A stretch of 64,000 nucleotides of DNA from contig JBBQTB010000009.1 in NCBI GenBank assembly GCA_038213375.1, forward strand, positions 1 through 64,000, in the 5' to 3' direction. Positions 55,321-64,000 of the stretch are shown here, piece by piece. This DNA comes from JAAUTT01 sp038213375 (GTDB lineage: Bacteria > Bacteroidota > Bacteroidia > Bacteroidales > JAAUTT01). Every line of letters begins with the position of its first letter. The stretch's first letter is position 1. A program made the translations under genes and the position numbers. Below the pieces are notes generated by a model. It was not told where the DNA came from, searched no databases, and saw only the letters and a program-made list of their open reading frames with translations.

Positions 55321-58300
55321 ATGAAAAAAAATGTTTGTTTTAGTTTGTTACTTTTTACCATTTTTGCAGTGAATGGATTTTGTGACCCATTCAATCATAA
55401 AAACAATTCAAACGCCGGTAAGGATTCCATCGTTGGAGCCCAGATTCCACCGGAAATAGAGAATCCTGAACTTTTGGGTATTCACAAAGAAGCAGCTCAT
55501 GCCACCTTGATGGTATATGGAAATATGGATGAAGCGCTTAAAGCAAACCGCCATGCTTCTTCGTATTGTAGAAGTCTGAACGGGCAATGGAAGTTTAATT
55601 ATGTGAGACGCCCGGAATTTCGTCCGGTCGATTTCTACAAACCTTCTTATGATGTGTCTGAATGGAAGGAAATTACAGTTCCATCCAACTGGCAGGTATT
55701 GGGATATGGAACGCCATACTATCGCAATCTGGGATACATTTTCCAGAAAGATTTTCCAAAAGTAATGTCAGAACCGCCTAAAAACTTTACAGCTTATGAA
55801 GAACGCAATCCTGTTGGAAGTTATCGTCGCGATTTCGAGGTTCCTCAAGATTGGAACGGACGCAGGTTATTTTTAACCTTTGATGGAGTAGATGCCGGAT
55901 TCTTTTTATGGATAAACGGGGAAAAGGTTGGTTATAGTGTCAATAGCCGTAACGCCGCAGAATTTGATGTGACCCGTTATGTGAAACCGGGTAAAAACAC
56001 TCTCGCGGTTGAGGTTTACCGGTTTACTGCGGGAAGCTACCTGGAAGATCAGGACATGTGGAGGTTAAGTGGCATTTTTAGAAACGTCACAATCTGGAGT
56101 GCATCAAACATACATGTACGCGACTTTTTTATCAAAACGGATCTGGACTCAAAATACAAAGATGCTACAGTTGAAGTAACAGCAAAGGTTAAAAATTATG
56201 GCTCAACCAGGGGTATCCCTCAAAAGCTGACAGCTAACCTGTTTGATGGCAACAGCCAGGTGGCAGATTCTAAGGCAGATATTACCGTTCCTGCACTGGA
56301 ACCTGGTGAAGAAAAAACAATAACACTAAAGTTTCCTGTTGTCAACCCCTTTAAATGGACTGCCGAAACACCAAAACTATACACTACAGTCATTAGTCTG
56401 ATTGAAGGCGCCAAACCAACCGAGATTCTTTCTTCAAAAACAGGTTTTCGGAAAATAGAAATTAAAGGACGAATTTTTATGGTTAACGGTACTCCTATCA
56501 AATTAAAAGGTGTAAACCGCCACGAGCATTGGCCTGAAGTAGGCCATGCCATTACTGAGGCACAAATGGTTCGCGATCTGGAAGTGATTAAGCAAGGAAA
56601 CTGCAACCACATTAGAACCTGTCATTACTCTGACGATCCTCGCTGGTATGAACTGTGTGATGAATATGGTATCTGGCTGGTGGCCGAGGCGAATGTGGAA
56701 AGCCATGGGTATGACGGCAAATTTGATGAAGAACCCAGAATGAAAGCAGCCATTGTGGACCGCAATGTGGCCAATGTGGAAAATTTTAAAAATCATCCTT
56801 CGGTGATTATCTGGTCGTTGGGAAATGAATGCGGTGGAATAGGTTCAAATTTTGTGGCTGCCGAAAACGCCATCAAGGCTATCGATCCCACACGTTTTGT
56901 GCATTACGAACGATTTGGAATCAGTAAAAAAAACCCTGCCGATATCGACTCCAGAATGTACACAAATCCGAAAGAAGTTGAAAGAATAGCTAACGACACC
57001 TCCTTTACTAAACCATTCTATTTGTGTGAATATGCTCATGCCATGTTTAATTCAATGGGTGCCATGGGTGAATACAACGATCTTTTTGATAAATATCCTT
57101 CCATCCTGGGTGGCGCGATATGGGAATATCAGGATCAGGGATTATGGAACCGGAGAGACCCGAAACATCCAATTTTAGCATACGGCGGCGGCTTTGGGGA
57201 ATTTCCGAACGACCATTATTTTATCCACAAAGGGACTGTATTCTCCGATCGTTCTCCAAAACCTCATTATCCTGAAATGAAAAAAGCCTATCAATGGATT
57301 GGTATTTCAGTCGAAGATGCCACAAAAGGGGTTATCAAAATTAAAAACAGGTATCAGTTTATCAGTCTCGATCAGTTTAACGGATTATGGACTCTATCGG
57401 AAAACGGAAAAGAGATATCATCGGGAACATTTGTGCTTCCTAAAACAGAACCTTTCTCCGAACAAACCATCAATATTCCTTTTTCCATCACCAATCCAAA
57501 ACCAGGGGCTGAATATTTTGTTCGTATTTCGTTTGTTCAGAACGCCGATGAGCTATGGGCTAAGAAGGGTTTTGAAGTAGCTACGGAACAATTCAAAGTA
57601 CCGATTGTAGTAGCAAACATTTCTAAAACACTATCAAAATCAACGGTTACACTCACCCAAAATAAAAATGAGGCAATCGTGAAAGGAACCGATTTCACTA
57701 TCGTGTTTGATAATACCTTAGGGACGTTGACCAGCATCAAAAAAGGAACCTTGGAACTTCTTGCAGGTCAGGGTGGACCACGGTTGCATTTGTGGAGGGC
57801 GGCACACAAAAACGACGACGGATATGCCGACCGCAATTGGATAAAAAACGGATTAAAGGAGATAACGTGGTCCGTGCTGGAATCAAAAGCCATACAGATT
57901 AATGCTGGTACTGTAATGCTCTCCGTAAAACTAAAGGGCGAGGGAAAAAACGGGTTTGAAGTTATTCATAACGCTGTCTATACCATCAATGGTGACGGAG
58001 AAATAGCTGTGGACAACGATGTAAACTCCAATAATTCAAAGTTGGTGGTTGGAAGAATGGGTGTGAGGTTAATGCTCAACAAACAAATGGATCAGATCTC
58101 GTATTTTGGAAGAGGCCCTATGGAAAACTATAGCGACCGCAAACGAGGCTTTGACATAGCCATCTACAACAGTACCATTAAGGAACAGCTCACACCATAC
58201 GAAAAACCTATGGATTGCGGCAACCATGAAGACGTTCGATGGGCTACCATTTCAGAAAAAGATGGAGCAGCGATTCATGTCACCAGTGATAAGGACCTGA

Positions 58301-58503
58301 TGCAATTTACAGCGCTTCCTTATACCGATGAAGAACTTGAAAAACCTGAATATAAGATTGACCTGCCACAGAGCAGCGCTACTGTATTGTGCATAAGTCA
58401 CAAAACTCTTGGCGTTGGTTCTGCAAGTTGCGGGCCAAGACCATTGGATCAGTATCTGGTGTTTGCCGAACCAATAACGTTTTCTTATACCTTTAAATTA
58501 TAA
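55321..58503 (+). CDS. GH2 beta-galactosidase-type enzyme, secreted
   Basis: A 1060-residue GH2 enzyme with a signal peptide (LLLFTIFAVNGFC). N-terminal jelly roll: SLNGQWKFNYVRRPEF, VPSNWQVLGYGTPYY, QDMWRLSGIFRNV. The TIM barrel holds KGVNRHEHWPEVGHA, acid/base E503 in IWSLGNECGG and nucleophile E570 in YLCEYAHAM, then GGAIWEYQDQGLW. A C-terminal small domain (FGRGPMENYSDRKRG) matches the LacZ beta-sandwich. It should remove terminal beta-linked galactose, or a related sugar, from the glycan handled by SusC/D. It opens the enzyme part of the PUL. Confidence 0.93.
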   Translation: MKKNVCFSLLLFTIFAVNGFCDPFNHKNNSNAGKDSIVGAQIPPEIENPELLGIHKEAAHATLMVYGNMDEALKANRHASSYCRSLNGQWKFNYVRRPEFRPVDFYKPSYDVSEWKEITVPSNWQVLGYGTPYYRNLGYIFQKDFPKVMSEPPKNFTAYEERNPVGSYRRDFEVPQDWNGRRLFLTFDGVDAGFFLWINGEKVGYSVNSRNAAEFDVTRYVKPGKNTLAVEVYRFTAGSYLEDQDMWRLSGIFRNVTIWSASNIHVRDFFIKTDLDSKYKDATVEVTAKVKNYGSTRGIPQKLTANLFDGNSQVADSKADITVPALEPGEEKTITLKFPVVNPFKWTAETPKLYTTVISLIEGAKPTEILSSKTGFRKIEIKGRIFMVNGTPIKLKGVNRHEHWPEVGHAITEAQMVRDLEVIKQGNCNHIRTCHYSDDPRWYELCDEYGIWLVAEANVESHGYDGKFDEEPRMKAAIVDRNVANVENFKNHPSVIIWSLGNECGGIGSNFVAAENAIKAIDPTRFVHYERFGISKKNPADIDSRMYTNPKEVERIANDTSFTKPFYLCEYAHAMFNSMGAMGEYNDLFDKYPSILGGAIWEYQDQGLWNRRDPKHPILAYGGGFGEFPNDHYFIHKGTVFSDRSPKPHYPEMKKAYQWIGISVEDATKGVIKIKNRYQFISLDQFNGLWTLSENGKEISSGTFVLPKTEPFSEQTINIPFSITNPKPGAEYFVRISFVQNADELWAKKGFEVATEQFKVPIVVANISKTLSKSTVTLTQNKNEAIVKGTDFTIVFDNTLGTLTSIKKGTLELLAGQGGPRLHLWRAAHKNDDGYADRNWIKNGLKEITWSVLESKAIQINAGTVMLSVKLKGEGKNGFEVIHNAVYTINGDGEIAVDNDVNSNNSKLVVGRMGVRLMLNKQMDQISYFGRGPMENYSDRKRGFDIAIYNSTIKEQLTPYEKPMDCGNHEDVRWATISEKDGAAIHVTSDKDLMQFTALPYTDEELEKPEYKIDLPQSSATVLCISHKTLGVGSASCGPRPLDQYLVFAEPITFSYTFKL

Positions 58504-58590
58504 ATCAATTGCATAACATTGAATAATCTTTCAACTTATTGATATTTACAACTTTGAATTTTATTTGAAATGTAACTTAATTTAAAAATT

Positions 58591-60549
58591 ATGCAAAAGA
58601 ATTACTGTTCGATTATCAATTTTTCAATTCTCCTTGCATTTTTATCATTTTCTGTGTACGGGCAAAAAACTGAACTTAAATCGCCCAACGGAGAGATAAA
58701 AATTAGCATTGAATTGAAAAACCAACTATCGTATTCTGTGGTTTATGGCAATGACACATTGTTGAAAAACTGCAACCTGGCCCTTGAGCTTGAAAAAGAA
58801 ACATTAGGCGTAAAGCCGGAACTGAAAGACAAGAAATCAAGCGCAATTAATGAACAAATCAAAAGGGAAATACCTTTTAAGAATTCGTTGATAAACAACA
58901 ATTGCAATGTGCTTACCCTAAATTTCAAAAACAACTACTCCGTTGAGTTTCGTGCATTCAACGATGGTGTTGCTTATAGGTTTATTACAGCCAAACAGGG
59001 CGAAATAGCTATTAAATCAGAAAATGTAGCCGTTAACTTTCCAGCGGATTACACCTTACACATGCAATTAAATCGCTCGTTTAAAACTGCATACGAAAAT
59101 CTTTACCAGCATAAAAAGATCAGTGAATACAAGATAACCGATGAAATAGCAAACCTTCCGTTACTGATTGAAGCTTCAAAGAATTATAAAATATTAATTT
59201 CAGAAGCTGATTTATATGACTATCCCGGAATGTTCTTCAAAAGCTCAGGAGACAATGGCCTTCTGGCTACCTTCCCTAAAGTGCCATTGGAATTTGGCGA
59301 AGATGGTGACAGGAGCCAGAAAATATTGAAAGAAGCAGACTACATAGCAAAAACCGCAGGAAGCCGGTCTTTCCCATGGAGAATGTTTATGCTTACAAAA
59401 GATGACAAAGAACTTATCGGAAACGACTTGGTGTTTAAACTATCAAGCCCCAATAAACTTGGCGATGTTAGCTGGGTTAAACCCGGTCAGGTTAGCTGGG
59501 AATGGTGGCACGATGCTGCTTTGTACGGTGTTGATTTTGTGTCGGGTTATAACATGGACTCATACAAATATTACATCGATTTTGCAGCAACATTCGGTAT
59601 CCCTTACATTATCATGGACGAAGGATGGGCAAAATCTACACGTGACCCATTCACTCCTAATGAAACAATCAATTTACAAGAGCTGATAAAATATGGTAAG
59701 GGAAAGGATGTAAAAATTATCCTTTGGCTTACATGGCTTACTGTTGAGAAAAATTTGGATGTTGTGTTCAAAACCTTCAGCGAATGGGGTATTGCAGGTG
59801 TAAAAATCGACTTTATGGACCGCAGCGACCAATGGATGGTAAACTATTATGAGCGCGTTGCAAAGGAAGCAGCTAAATATAAGATGTTTGTCGATTTCCA
59901 CGGGGCTTTCAAGCCTGCCGGTCAGGAACGCGCCTATCCAAACGTTCTTTCGCATGAAGGTGTGCTTGGGCTTGAGCAAGGTGGCCGTTGCAAACCCGAC
60001 AACAGTTTGTATTTGCCATTTGTTCGCAATGCTGTTGGTCCAATGGATTTCACACCGGGCGCTATGCTAAACGGACAACCCGAAAATCTTGGTTACACAC
60101 GTATTAAGCCTGTAGGTACAGGAACCCGTTGCTTCTCAATGTCGTTGTTTGTTATTTTCGAAAGCGGCTTGCAAATGCTGGCCGACAATCCATTTAACTA
60201 TTATCACGAACGCGAATGCACTGAGTTTATCACCAAAGTGCCGGTAACCTGGGATGAAACCAAAGCATTGTATGCAGAAGCCGGCAAATGCCTGATTGTT
60301 GCAAAGCGCAAAGGCGACCAATGGTTTATTGGCGGTATGGTAAACGACTCGGAAAAAGCGAGAATGATAGATGTTGATTTAAGCTTTTTGAGCGATAACA
60401 GAGCCTATCAGGTAACCGCTTTTGAAGATGGTATTAATGCTGGTCGTCAGGCAGCCGATTATAAAAAGAAAGAATACAGCGTCAAAAAGGGTGATAAAAT
60501 AAGTATCAGGATGGTCAGAAATGGTGGTTTTGCTGCTGTTTTGAAATAA
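58591..60549 (+). CDS. GH97 glycoside hydrolase, probably retaining alpha-galactosidase type
   Basis: A 652-residue GH97 enzyme with a signal peptide (LAFLSFSVYGQ). N-terminal beta-supersandwich (about 25-270), TIM barrel (about 285-560) with VSWEWWHDAALYGVDF, PYIIMDEGWAKST and GIAGVKIDFMDRSDQWM, then a C-terminal beta domain. An Asp at KID (D407) with a Glu about 50 residues on (E456 in VLSHEGVLG) fits the nucleophile and acid/base placing of the retaining alpha-galactosidase branch rather than SusB-type inverting glucosidases. It lies 87 bases after the GH2 gene. Substrate is therefore likely alpha-galactosyl, but this rests on motif position only. Confidence 0.88.
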   Translation: MQKNYCSIINFSILLAFLSFSVYGQKTELKSPNGEIKISIELKNQLSYSVVYGNDTLLKNCNLALELEKETLGVKPELKDKKSSAINEQIKREIPFKNSLINNNCNVLTLNFKNNYSVEFRAFNDGVAYRFITAKQGEIAIKSENVAVNFPADYTLHMQLNRSFKTAYENLYQHKKISEYKITDEIANLPLLIEASKNYKILISEADLYDYPGMFFKSSGDNGLLATFPKVPLEFGEDGDRSQKILKEADYIAKTAGSRSFPWRMFMLTKDDKELIGNDLVFKLSSPNKLGDVSWVKPGQVSWEWWHDAALYGVDFVSGYNMDSYKYYIDFAATFGIPYIIMDEGWAKSTRDPFTPNETINLQELIKYGKGKDVKIILWLTWLTVEKNLDVVFKTFSEWGIAGVKIDFMDRSDQWMVNYYERVAKEAAKYKMFVDFHGAFKPAGQERAYPNVLSHEGVLGLEQGGRCKPDNSLYLPFVRNAVGPMDFTPGAMLNGQPENLGYTRIKPVGTGTRCFSMSLFVIFESGLQMLADNPFNYYHERECTEFITKVPVTWDETKALYAEAGKCLIVAKRKGDQWFIGGMVNDSEKARMIDVDLSFLSDNRAYQVTAFEDGINAGRQAADYKKKEYSVKKGDKISIRMVRNGGFAAVLK

Positions 60550-60881
60550 TATTTGCTAATAAAGGCATCCAATAAAAACCGACGAAACTATTTCAATTTA
60601 CATGGAGAAAATTGCTCATTGGGTAGCATTTATTGAGCCTAGAAACTAAAAAAGGTCGAAGTATAGCAAAAGTTTGGCAGCCCATCATTCAAAACCGCGT
60701 TGCCGCCAAACGTTTGCTTCTTTTTACCTCACTTTCTTTGTAGATTGCATACAATAACGTGAAAAAACAAACTTTTTTATATATGAATCTATTCCTATTT
60801 TTATATCCAAAAACTTGAGAATGAAATAAGTTGAGGGGGAAAATCTTAAACAAATTTTTTGTATATAATAAAATAAATATT
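60550..60881. other. Spacer inside the PUL
   Basis: About 332 bases before the GH43 gene. AT-rich, with one inverted repeat around 60672-60717 (GTTTGGC ... GCCAAAC) that could be a terminator or operator. No ORF is supported. Its length suggests a separate promoter for the GH43-GH92 part. Confidence 0.45.
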
Positions 60882-62588
60882 ATGCGGAAATTAATTACAA
60901 TATTGGTAGCCTTAATGGCTACATTCGAGGTGTTTTCTCAACAGTTAATTGAGCAAACCTTCTGTAATCCTATAAATATTAGTTATCGGTTTACCCTTGA
61001 TAAACCTTCAAAGCGTATTGCCGCCGATCCGGTAATTGTGTTGTATAAAGACTCTTATTATTTGTTTGCAACGCAATCGGGAGGATATTGGTATTCAAGC
61101 AATTTACTTGACTGGAAATTTATTACAACGCCCGACTTACCTTTCGAAAAAGACGCCCCGGCAGTAGCTGTAATTAAAGGCGAACTTTATTATAATCCAA
61201 TGGCAAGTAATATTTTATACAAAGCCATTGATCCAATTAACGGAAAATGGGTTGAAGTAAGTAATTTATTTCCTAATGTGGGCGATCCTGATATTTTCGA
61301 GGATACCGATGGAAAGGTTTATTTATACTCCGGCTGCACCAATAATGGATTTATTGATGCTGTTGAATTAGATCCTGACAATGGTTATCAACGAAAAGGA
61401 AATCAATTACATTGCTTTTCTTTTAATTTTAAAGAACATGGATCGGAAAGAGCCGGCGATTACAATACAATAGAACTAAACCCATGGCTTGAAGGCCCCT
61501 GGATGACCAAATACAATAACAAATACTATCTGCAATTTTCTACACCTGGCACACAATATAAAAGCTATGCTGATGGATATTACATTTCTGATAATCCATT
61601 GGGTCCTTTTACTTATTCGACTAACAGTCCATATTCGGCTAAACCGGAGGGCTTTATTAACGCAGCAGGTCATGGTTGTGTTTTTACTGACAAATATGGG
61701 AACTATTGGAAGATAGCCACTATGTCTATTTCGGTGAAGCATATTTTTGAACGCCGATTGGGTTTGTTTCCTGTAACCTTCGATGCGCAAGGAAATATGG
61801 TGGCACACACCGAATTTGGCGATTTACCCTGTATAATGCCTAAATACAAATACAACAATGTAAGCGAGTTGTTTCCTGGTTGGATGATGTTATCCTACAA
61901 CAAAAAGGGATATGCTTCTTCCAGTCTGCCGACCAATCCTATTAATTATGCTTTTAATGAAGAGATTCGCCAATACTGGAGCGCTGCAACTGGAAACCAA
62001 GGAGAATGGTTAAGTGTTGATTTGGGTACAGCATCAACAGTTAAAGCCATTCAGATAAACTTTGCCGAAAACAATACACAGCTTTTTGGGCGCGATAACT
62101 TACCTGCCCAACAATACCTGTTAGAATACTCGAATGATAACAAAAACTGGACTTTGCTTGTTGACAAAACAACCAATGATGAAGATTTAACCCATCAGTA
62201 CCATGTGTTTAACAACCCAATAAAAGCCCGTTATTTTAAAGTAACCAATTATCGCGTACCCAATGGCACTTTTGCCATTTCCGGTTTTCGGGTATTTGGA
62301 AGCGGTACCGGTAAGAAGCCTACAAAAATTAGTTCGTTTAACGTTTCAAGGAGCTTATCTGATTCCAGATCGGCCATTCTATCGTGGAATAAACAAAAAA
62401 ATGCTATTGGATACAACATTCGCTTTGGCACAGAGCCCAATAAATTATATCGTAGTTATCAGGTGTATGGCAATATTTCAGTATCTATTAATAGCCTGAA
62501 TAAAGGCCAGAGATACTGGTTTGCCATCGATGCATTTGGCGAAAACGGAATTACATCAGGTGTTACCCAGGAGGCAGTAATAAAATAA
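60882..62588 (+). CDS. GH43-like glycosidase with discoidin (F5/8 type C) and FN3 domains
   Basis: A 568-residue secreted protein, starting at ATG 60882 (a leftward ATG adds 17 residues before the signal peptide). The five-bladed propeller (about 20-320) has the catalytic base in RIAADPVIVLYKDSYYLFAT, the pKa-modulating Asp in NVGDPDIFEDTDG and the acid Glu in LEGPWMTKYNNKYYLQFS. A discoidin/CBM32-like domain follows (about 365-480: YWSAATGNQGEWLSVDLG) and then a fibronectin type III domain to the end. GH43 enzymes remove arabinose, xylose or galactose residues. The subfamily is not resolved. Confidence 0.85.
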   Translation: MRKLITILVALMATFEVFSQQLIEQTFCNPINISYRFTLDKPSKRIAADPVIVLYKDSYYLFATQSGGYWYSSNLLDWKFITTPDLPFEKDAPAVAVIKGELYYNPMASNILYKAIDPINGKWVEVSNLFPNVGDPDIFEDTDGKVYLYSGCTNNGFIDAVELDPDNGYQRKGNQLHCFSFNFKEHGSERAGDYNTIELNPWLEGPWMTKYNNKYYLQFSTPGTQYKSYADGYYISDNPLGPFTYSTNSPYSAKPEGFINAAGHGCVFTDKYGNYWKIATMSISVKHIFERRLGLFPVTFDAQGNMVAHTEFGDLPCIMPKYKYNNVSELFPGWMMLSYNKKGYASSSLPTNPINYAFNEEIRQYWSAATGNQGEWLSVDLGTASTVKAIQINFAENNTQLFGRDNLPAQQYLLEYSNDNKNWTLLVDKTTNDEDLTHQYHVFNNPIKARYFKVTNYRVPNGTFAISGFRVFGSGTGKKPTKISSFNVSRSLSDSRSAILSWNKQKNAIGYNIRFGTEPNKLYRSYQVYGNISVSINSLNKGQRYWFAIDAFGENGITSGVTQEAVIK

Positions 62589-62662
62589 AGCAAATAATTT
62601 TTAAAAGTATCAAAGTAGTATAAAAATTGAAATAAATAAGTGTTAATCAACAAAGATAAACT

Positions 62663-64000
62663 ATGCTGAGAAAAATTTCGTTTTTCATCTTATTCCTGAT
62701 AGGAGTAAATAATTTGCAAGCCCAAAAAAAATTTGTTGACTATGTCAATCCTTTACTAGGTACAGCCACACTTTGGGACAGTATCGACATAGGCTATAAA
62801 CCAACACACCGGACATGGGGCGCTGAGGCTTTTCCAGGTTCTTCATTGCCCAATGCAATGGTACAATTAACGCCGGTCACTAAATTTCACAGTGGTTCCG
62901 GATATCAATATGAAGATACCGTCATTTATGGTTTTGCCCATACCAGCAAAGGACACTGGAACTTATGCAATATCCCTTTTCTGCCAGCTACTGGAACCAT
63001 AGCACCTGATGATTATAAATCGGCTTATAGCCACAAAAACGAATCGGCACATCCGGGCTATTACCAGGTTTACCTTAATCGATACGGCGTGAATGCAGAA
63101 TTGACTTCGACTTTGCGTTGTGCGTTTCATAAATATACCTTTAAAGATGGGCAGGGCAGAAAACTAATTGCCGACCTGGCAATGGCCAACGAAAGGGTGA
63201 AGAGCTGGGAGATCATACAGGAAGGCGACAATGTATTTCAAGGCTTTCAGCAAACTGGCGAAAAAATGTATTTCTATGCCATTTCCAATATCAGGATAAA
63301 AAATATTGAAACCCTAAAAAAAGAAAAGAAAGAGCTATCAGTAGTCAATTTTGTTGACTCACTGCAACCGCTTGAAATACAGATCGGGTTTTCGTATGTG
63401 AGCACTGCCAATGCGAAAGAGAATTTAGATAAGGAAATATTGGGTAAAAGTTTTCAACAAGTGCGTGACGAAGCAACAAAAGCATGGGAAGCCTTATTAT
63501 CGAAAATTGCAGTAACGGGAGGTACAGAAAGAGAGAAAGGAATTTTCTATTCCTGTTTGTACCGGTCGTTTTTGTGGCCGGCTTTACGGAGTGATATAAA
63601 CGGAGATTTCACCGGTCAGGATGGTAAAGTAGTAAATAAAGGTTTTAATTATTACACTGAACCTTCATTGTGGGATACTTACCGCAATAAACTAGTCTTA
63701 CTGGGCATGCTTTCCCCAAAGGTTACCAATGATATTATTCAATCGCTAATTGACAAAGGAGAAAAGAGTGGATTTATGCCGACGTTTTTCCATGGTGACC
63801 ATGCGGCACCTTTTATTGTTGGATCCTATTTGAGAGGGTTAAAAGGTTTTGATGTGAAAAGCGCGTATAATTTGCTTTTAAGAAACGCCACTCTTGAAAA
63901 CAAAAGCAGGCCCAGGGTACTTGAATATATTGAAAAGGGATACATTTCGGAACCTGATTTGGAGAACCCAAAACTTGAAACTGTAGCAGCTGCCGGAGTA
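62663..64000 (+). CDS. GH92 alpha-mannosidase-type enzyme, partial (3' end outside window)
   Basis: Open from the ATG at 62663 to the window end, 446 codons with no stop. Signal peptide to about residue 21 (NNLQAQ). It starts the mature protein with FVDYVNPLLGTATLWDS, has GSSLPNAMVQLTPVTKFHSG and GYQYEDTVIYGFAHTSKGH, and reaches the (alpha/alpha)6 start YTEPSLWDTYRNKLVLLGML. This is the GH92 architecture, but it diverges from the complete GH92 at 35492 (for example GFAHTSKGHWNLCNIP in place of the GTGCGD motif). It would act as an exo-glycosidase on mannose or a related sugar as part of the PUL. Confidence 0.88.
   Translation, partial: MLRKISFFILFLIGVNNLQAQKKFVDYVNPLLGTATLWDSIDIGYKPTHRTWGAEAFPGSSLPNAMVQLTPVTKFHSGSGYQYEDTVIYGFAHTSKGHWNLCNIPFLPATGTIAPDDYKSAYSHKNESAHPGYYQVYLNRYGVNAELTSTLRCAFHKYTFKDGQGRKLIADLAMANERVKSWEIIQEGDNVFQGFQQTGEKMYFYAISNIRIKNIETLKKEKKELSVVNFVDSLQPLEIQIGFSYVSTANAKENLDKEILGKSFQQVRDEATKAWEALLSKIAVTGGTEREKGIFYSCLYRSFLWPALRSDINGDFTGQDGKVVNKGFNYYTEPSLWDTYRNKLVLLGMLSPKVTNDIIQSLIDKGEKSGFMPTFFHGDHAAPFIVGSYLRGLKGFDVKSAYNLLLRNATLENKSRPRVLEYIEKGYISEPDLENPKLETVAAAGV

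Noticed and set aside
1..64000. tRNA, rRNA, riboswitch or origin
   Set aside because: No cloverleaf with a TTCGANNC-type arm, no rRNA-like block, no recognised riboswitch core and no DnaA-box cluster was noticed by eye; a covariance-model search would be decisive.

Overview
The window is chromosomal DNA of a member of the Bacteroidota, most likely an environmental Bacteroidales-type polysaccharide degrader. The evidence is a SusC/SusD pair led by an ECF sigma factor and FecR, GH92/GH97/GH2/GH43 enzymes, Bacteroidota-specific families (GWxTD, DUF3098, FISUMP, carboxypeptidase-regulatory-domain TonB receptors), AT-rich spacers without strong Shine-Dalgarno sites, and TAnnTTTG-like -7 promoter elements. 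No rRNA, tRNA, prophage or CRISPR was seen. The genus cannot be named from the sequence alone. Layout, left to right. 0-3.5 kb: a cut-off outer-membrane protein, a GT4 glycosyltransferase, a thioredoxin-like secreted protein and an OmpR-type response regulator, all on the minus strand. 3.9-10.4 kb: a TonB-dependent receptor broken by a stop codon and a frameshift, then two secreted alkaline-phosphatase-superfamily enzymes with an IS66 transposase remnant between them. The block is bracketed by two copies of a 34-base stem-loop. 10.5-16.6 kb: a tiny membrane ORF, a DedA protein, a second GT4, a FISUMP-domain protein, a SiaC-like protein, a sphingomyelinase-like phosphodiesterase and an OlsF-like double acyltransferase, with a lipid/envelope flavour. 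16.7-20.3 kb: a DUF1801 gene, decayed remnants, then asnB divergent from an Lrp/AsnC regulator that has a perfect 20-bp palindrome upstream. 20.4-25.1 kb: an rRNA 2'-O-methyltransferase, a six-copy tandem array of about 98-bp units each carrying a 31-bp palindrome, a GWxTD protein and an ABC-F ATPase. 25.2-26.8 kb: a cassette-like accessory patch (MNT/HEPN toxin-antitoxin pair, DUF2442, 5'-truncated DUF4160) with about 97-bp direct repeats either side of the MNT/HEPN pair. 26.8-31.2 kb: a YhcH/YjgK/YiaL-family protein, era, der, an acyltransferase-3 protein and an unknown secreted protein. 31.6-47.9 kb: a lipoprotein, a DUF3098/sigma/small membrane protein operon, an esterase, an orphan GH92, an SDR-like protein, a PAS/GAF histidine kinase facing an NtrC-family regulator, a TonB-type outer-membrane barrel, a monooxygenase-like lipoprotein, kduD-kduI and a DUF2628 protein. 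48.1-64.0 kb: a polysaccharide utilisation locus in the order ECF sigma, FecR, STN-SusC, SusD, GH2, GH97, GH43+discoidin+FN3, GH92 (cut by the window end). The PUL reads as one regulatory and functional unit. The STN domain of SusC would pass a ligand signal through FecR to the sigma factor. SusC/SusD import the oligosaccharide and the four periplasmic or surface glycosidases trim it. Hairpins after fecR and after susD could set different expression levels for regulator, transporter and enzymes. The least explained DNA is the nested-palindrome tandem array at 21.24-21.86 kb, the repeat-flanked toxin-antitoxin cassette at 25.2-26.8 kb, and the duplicated stem-loop around the phosphatase block.
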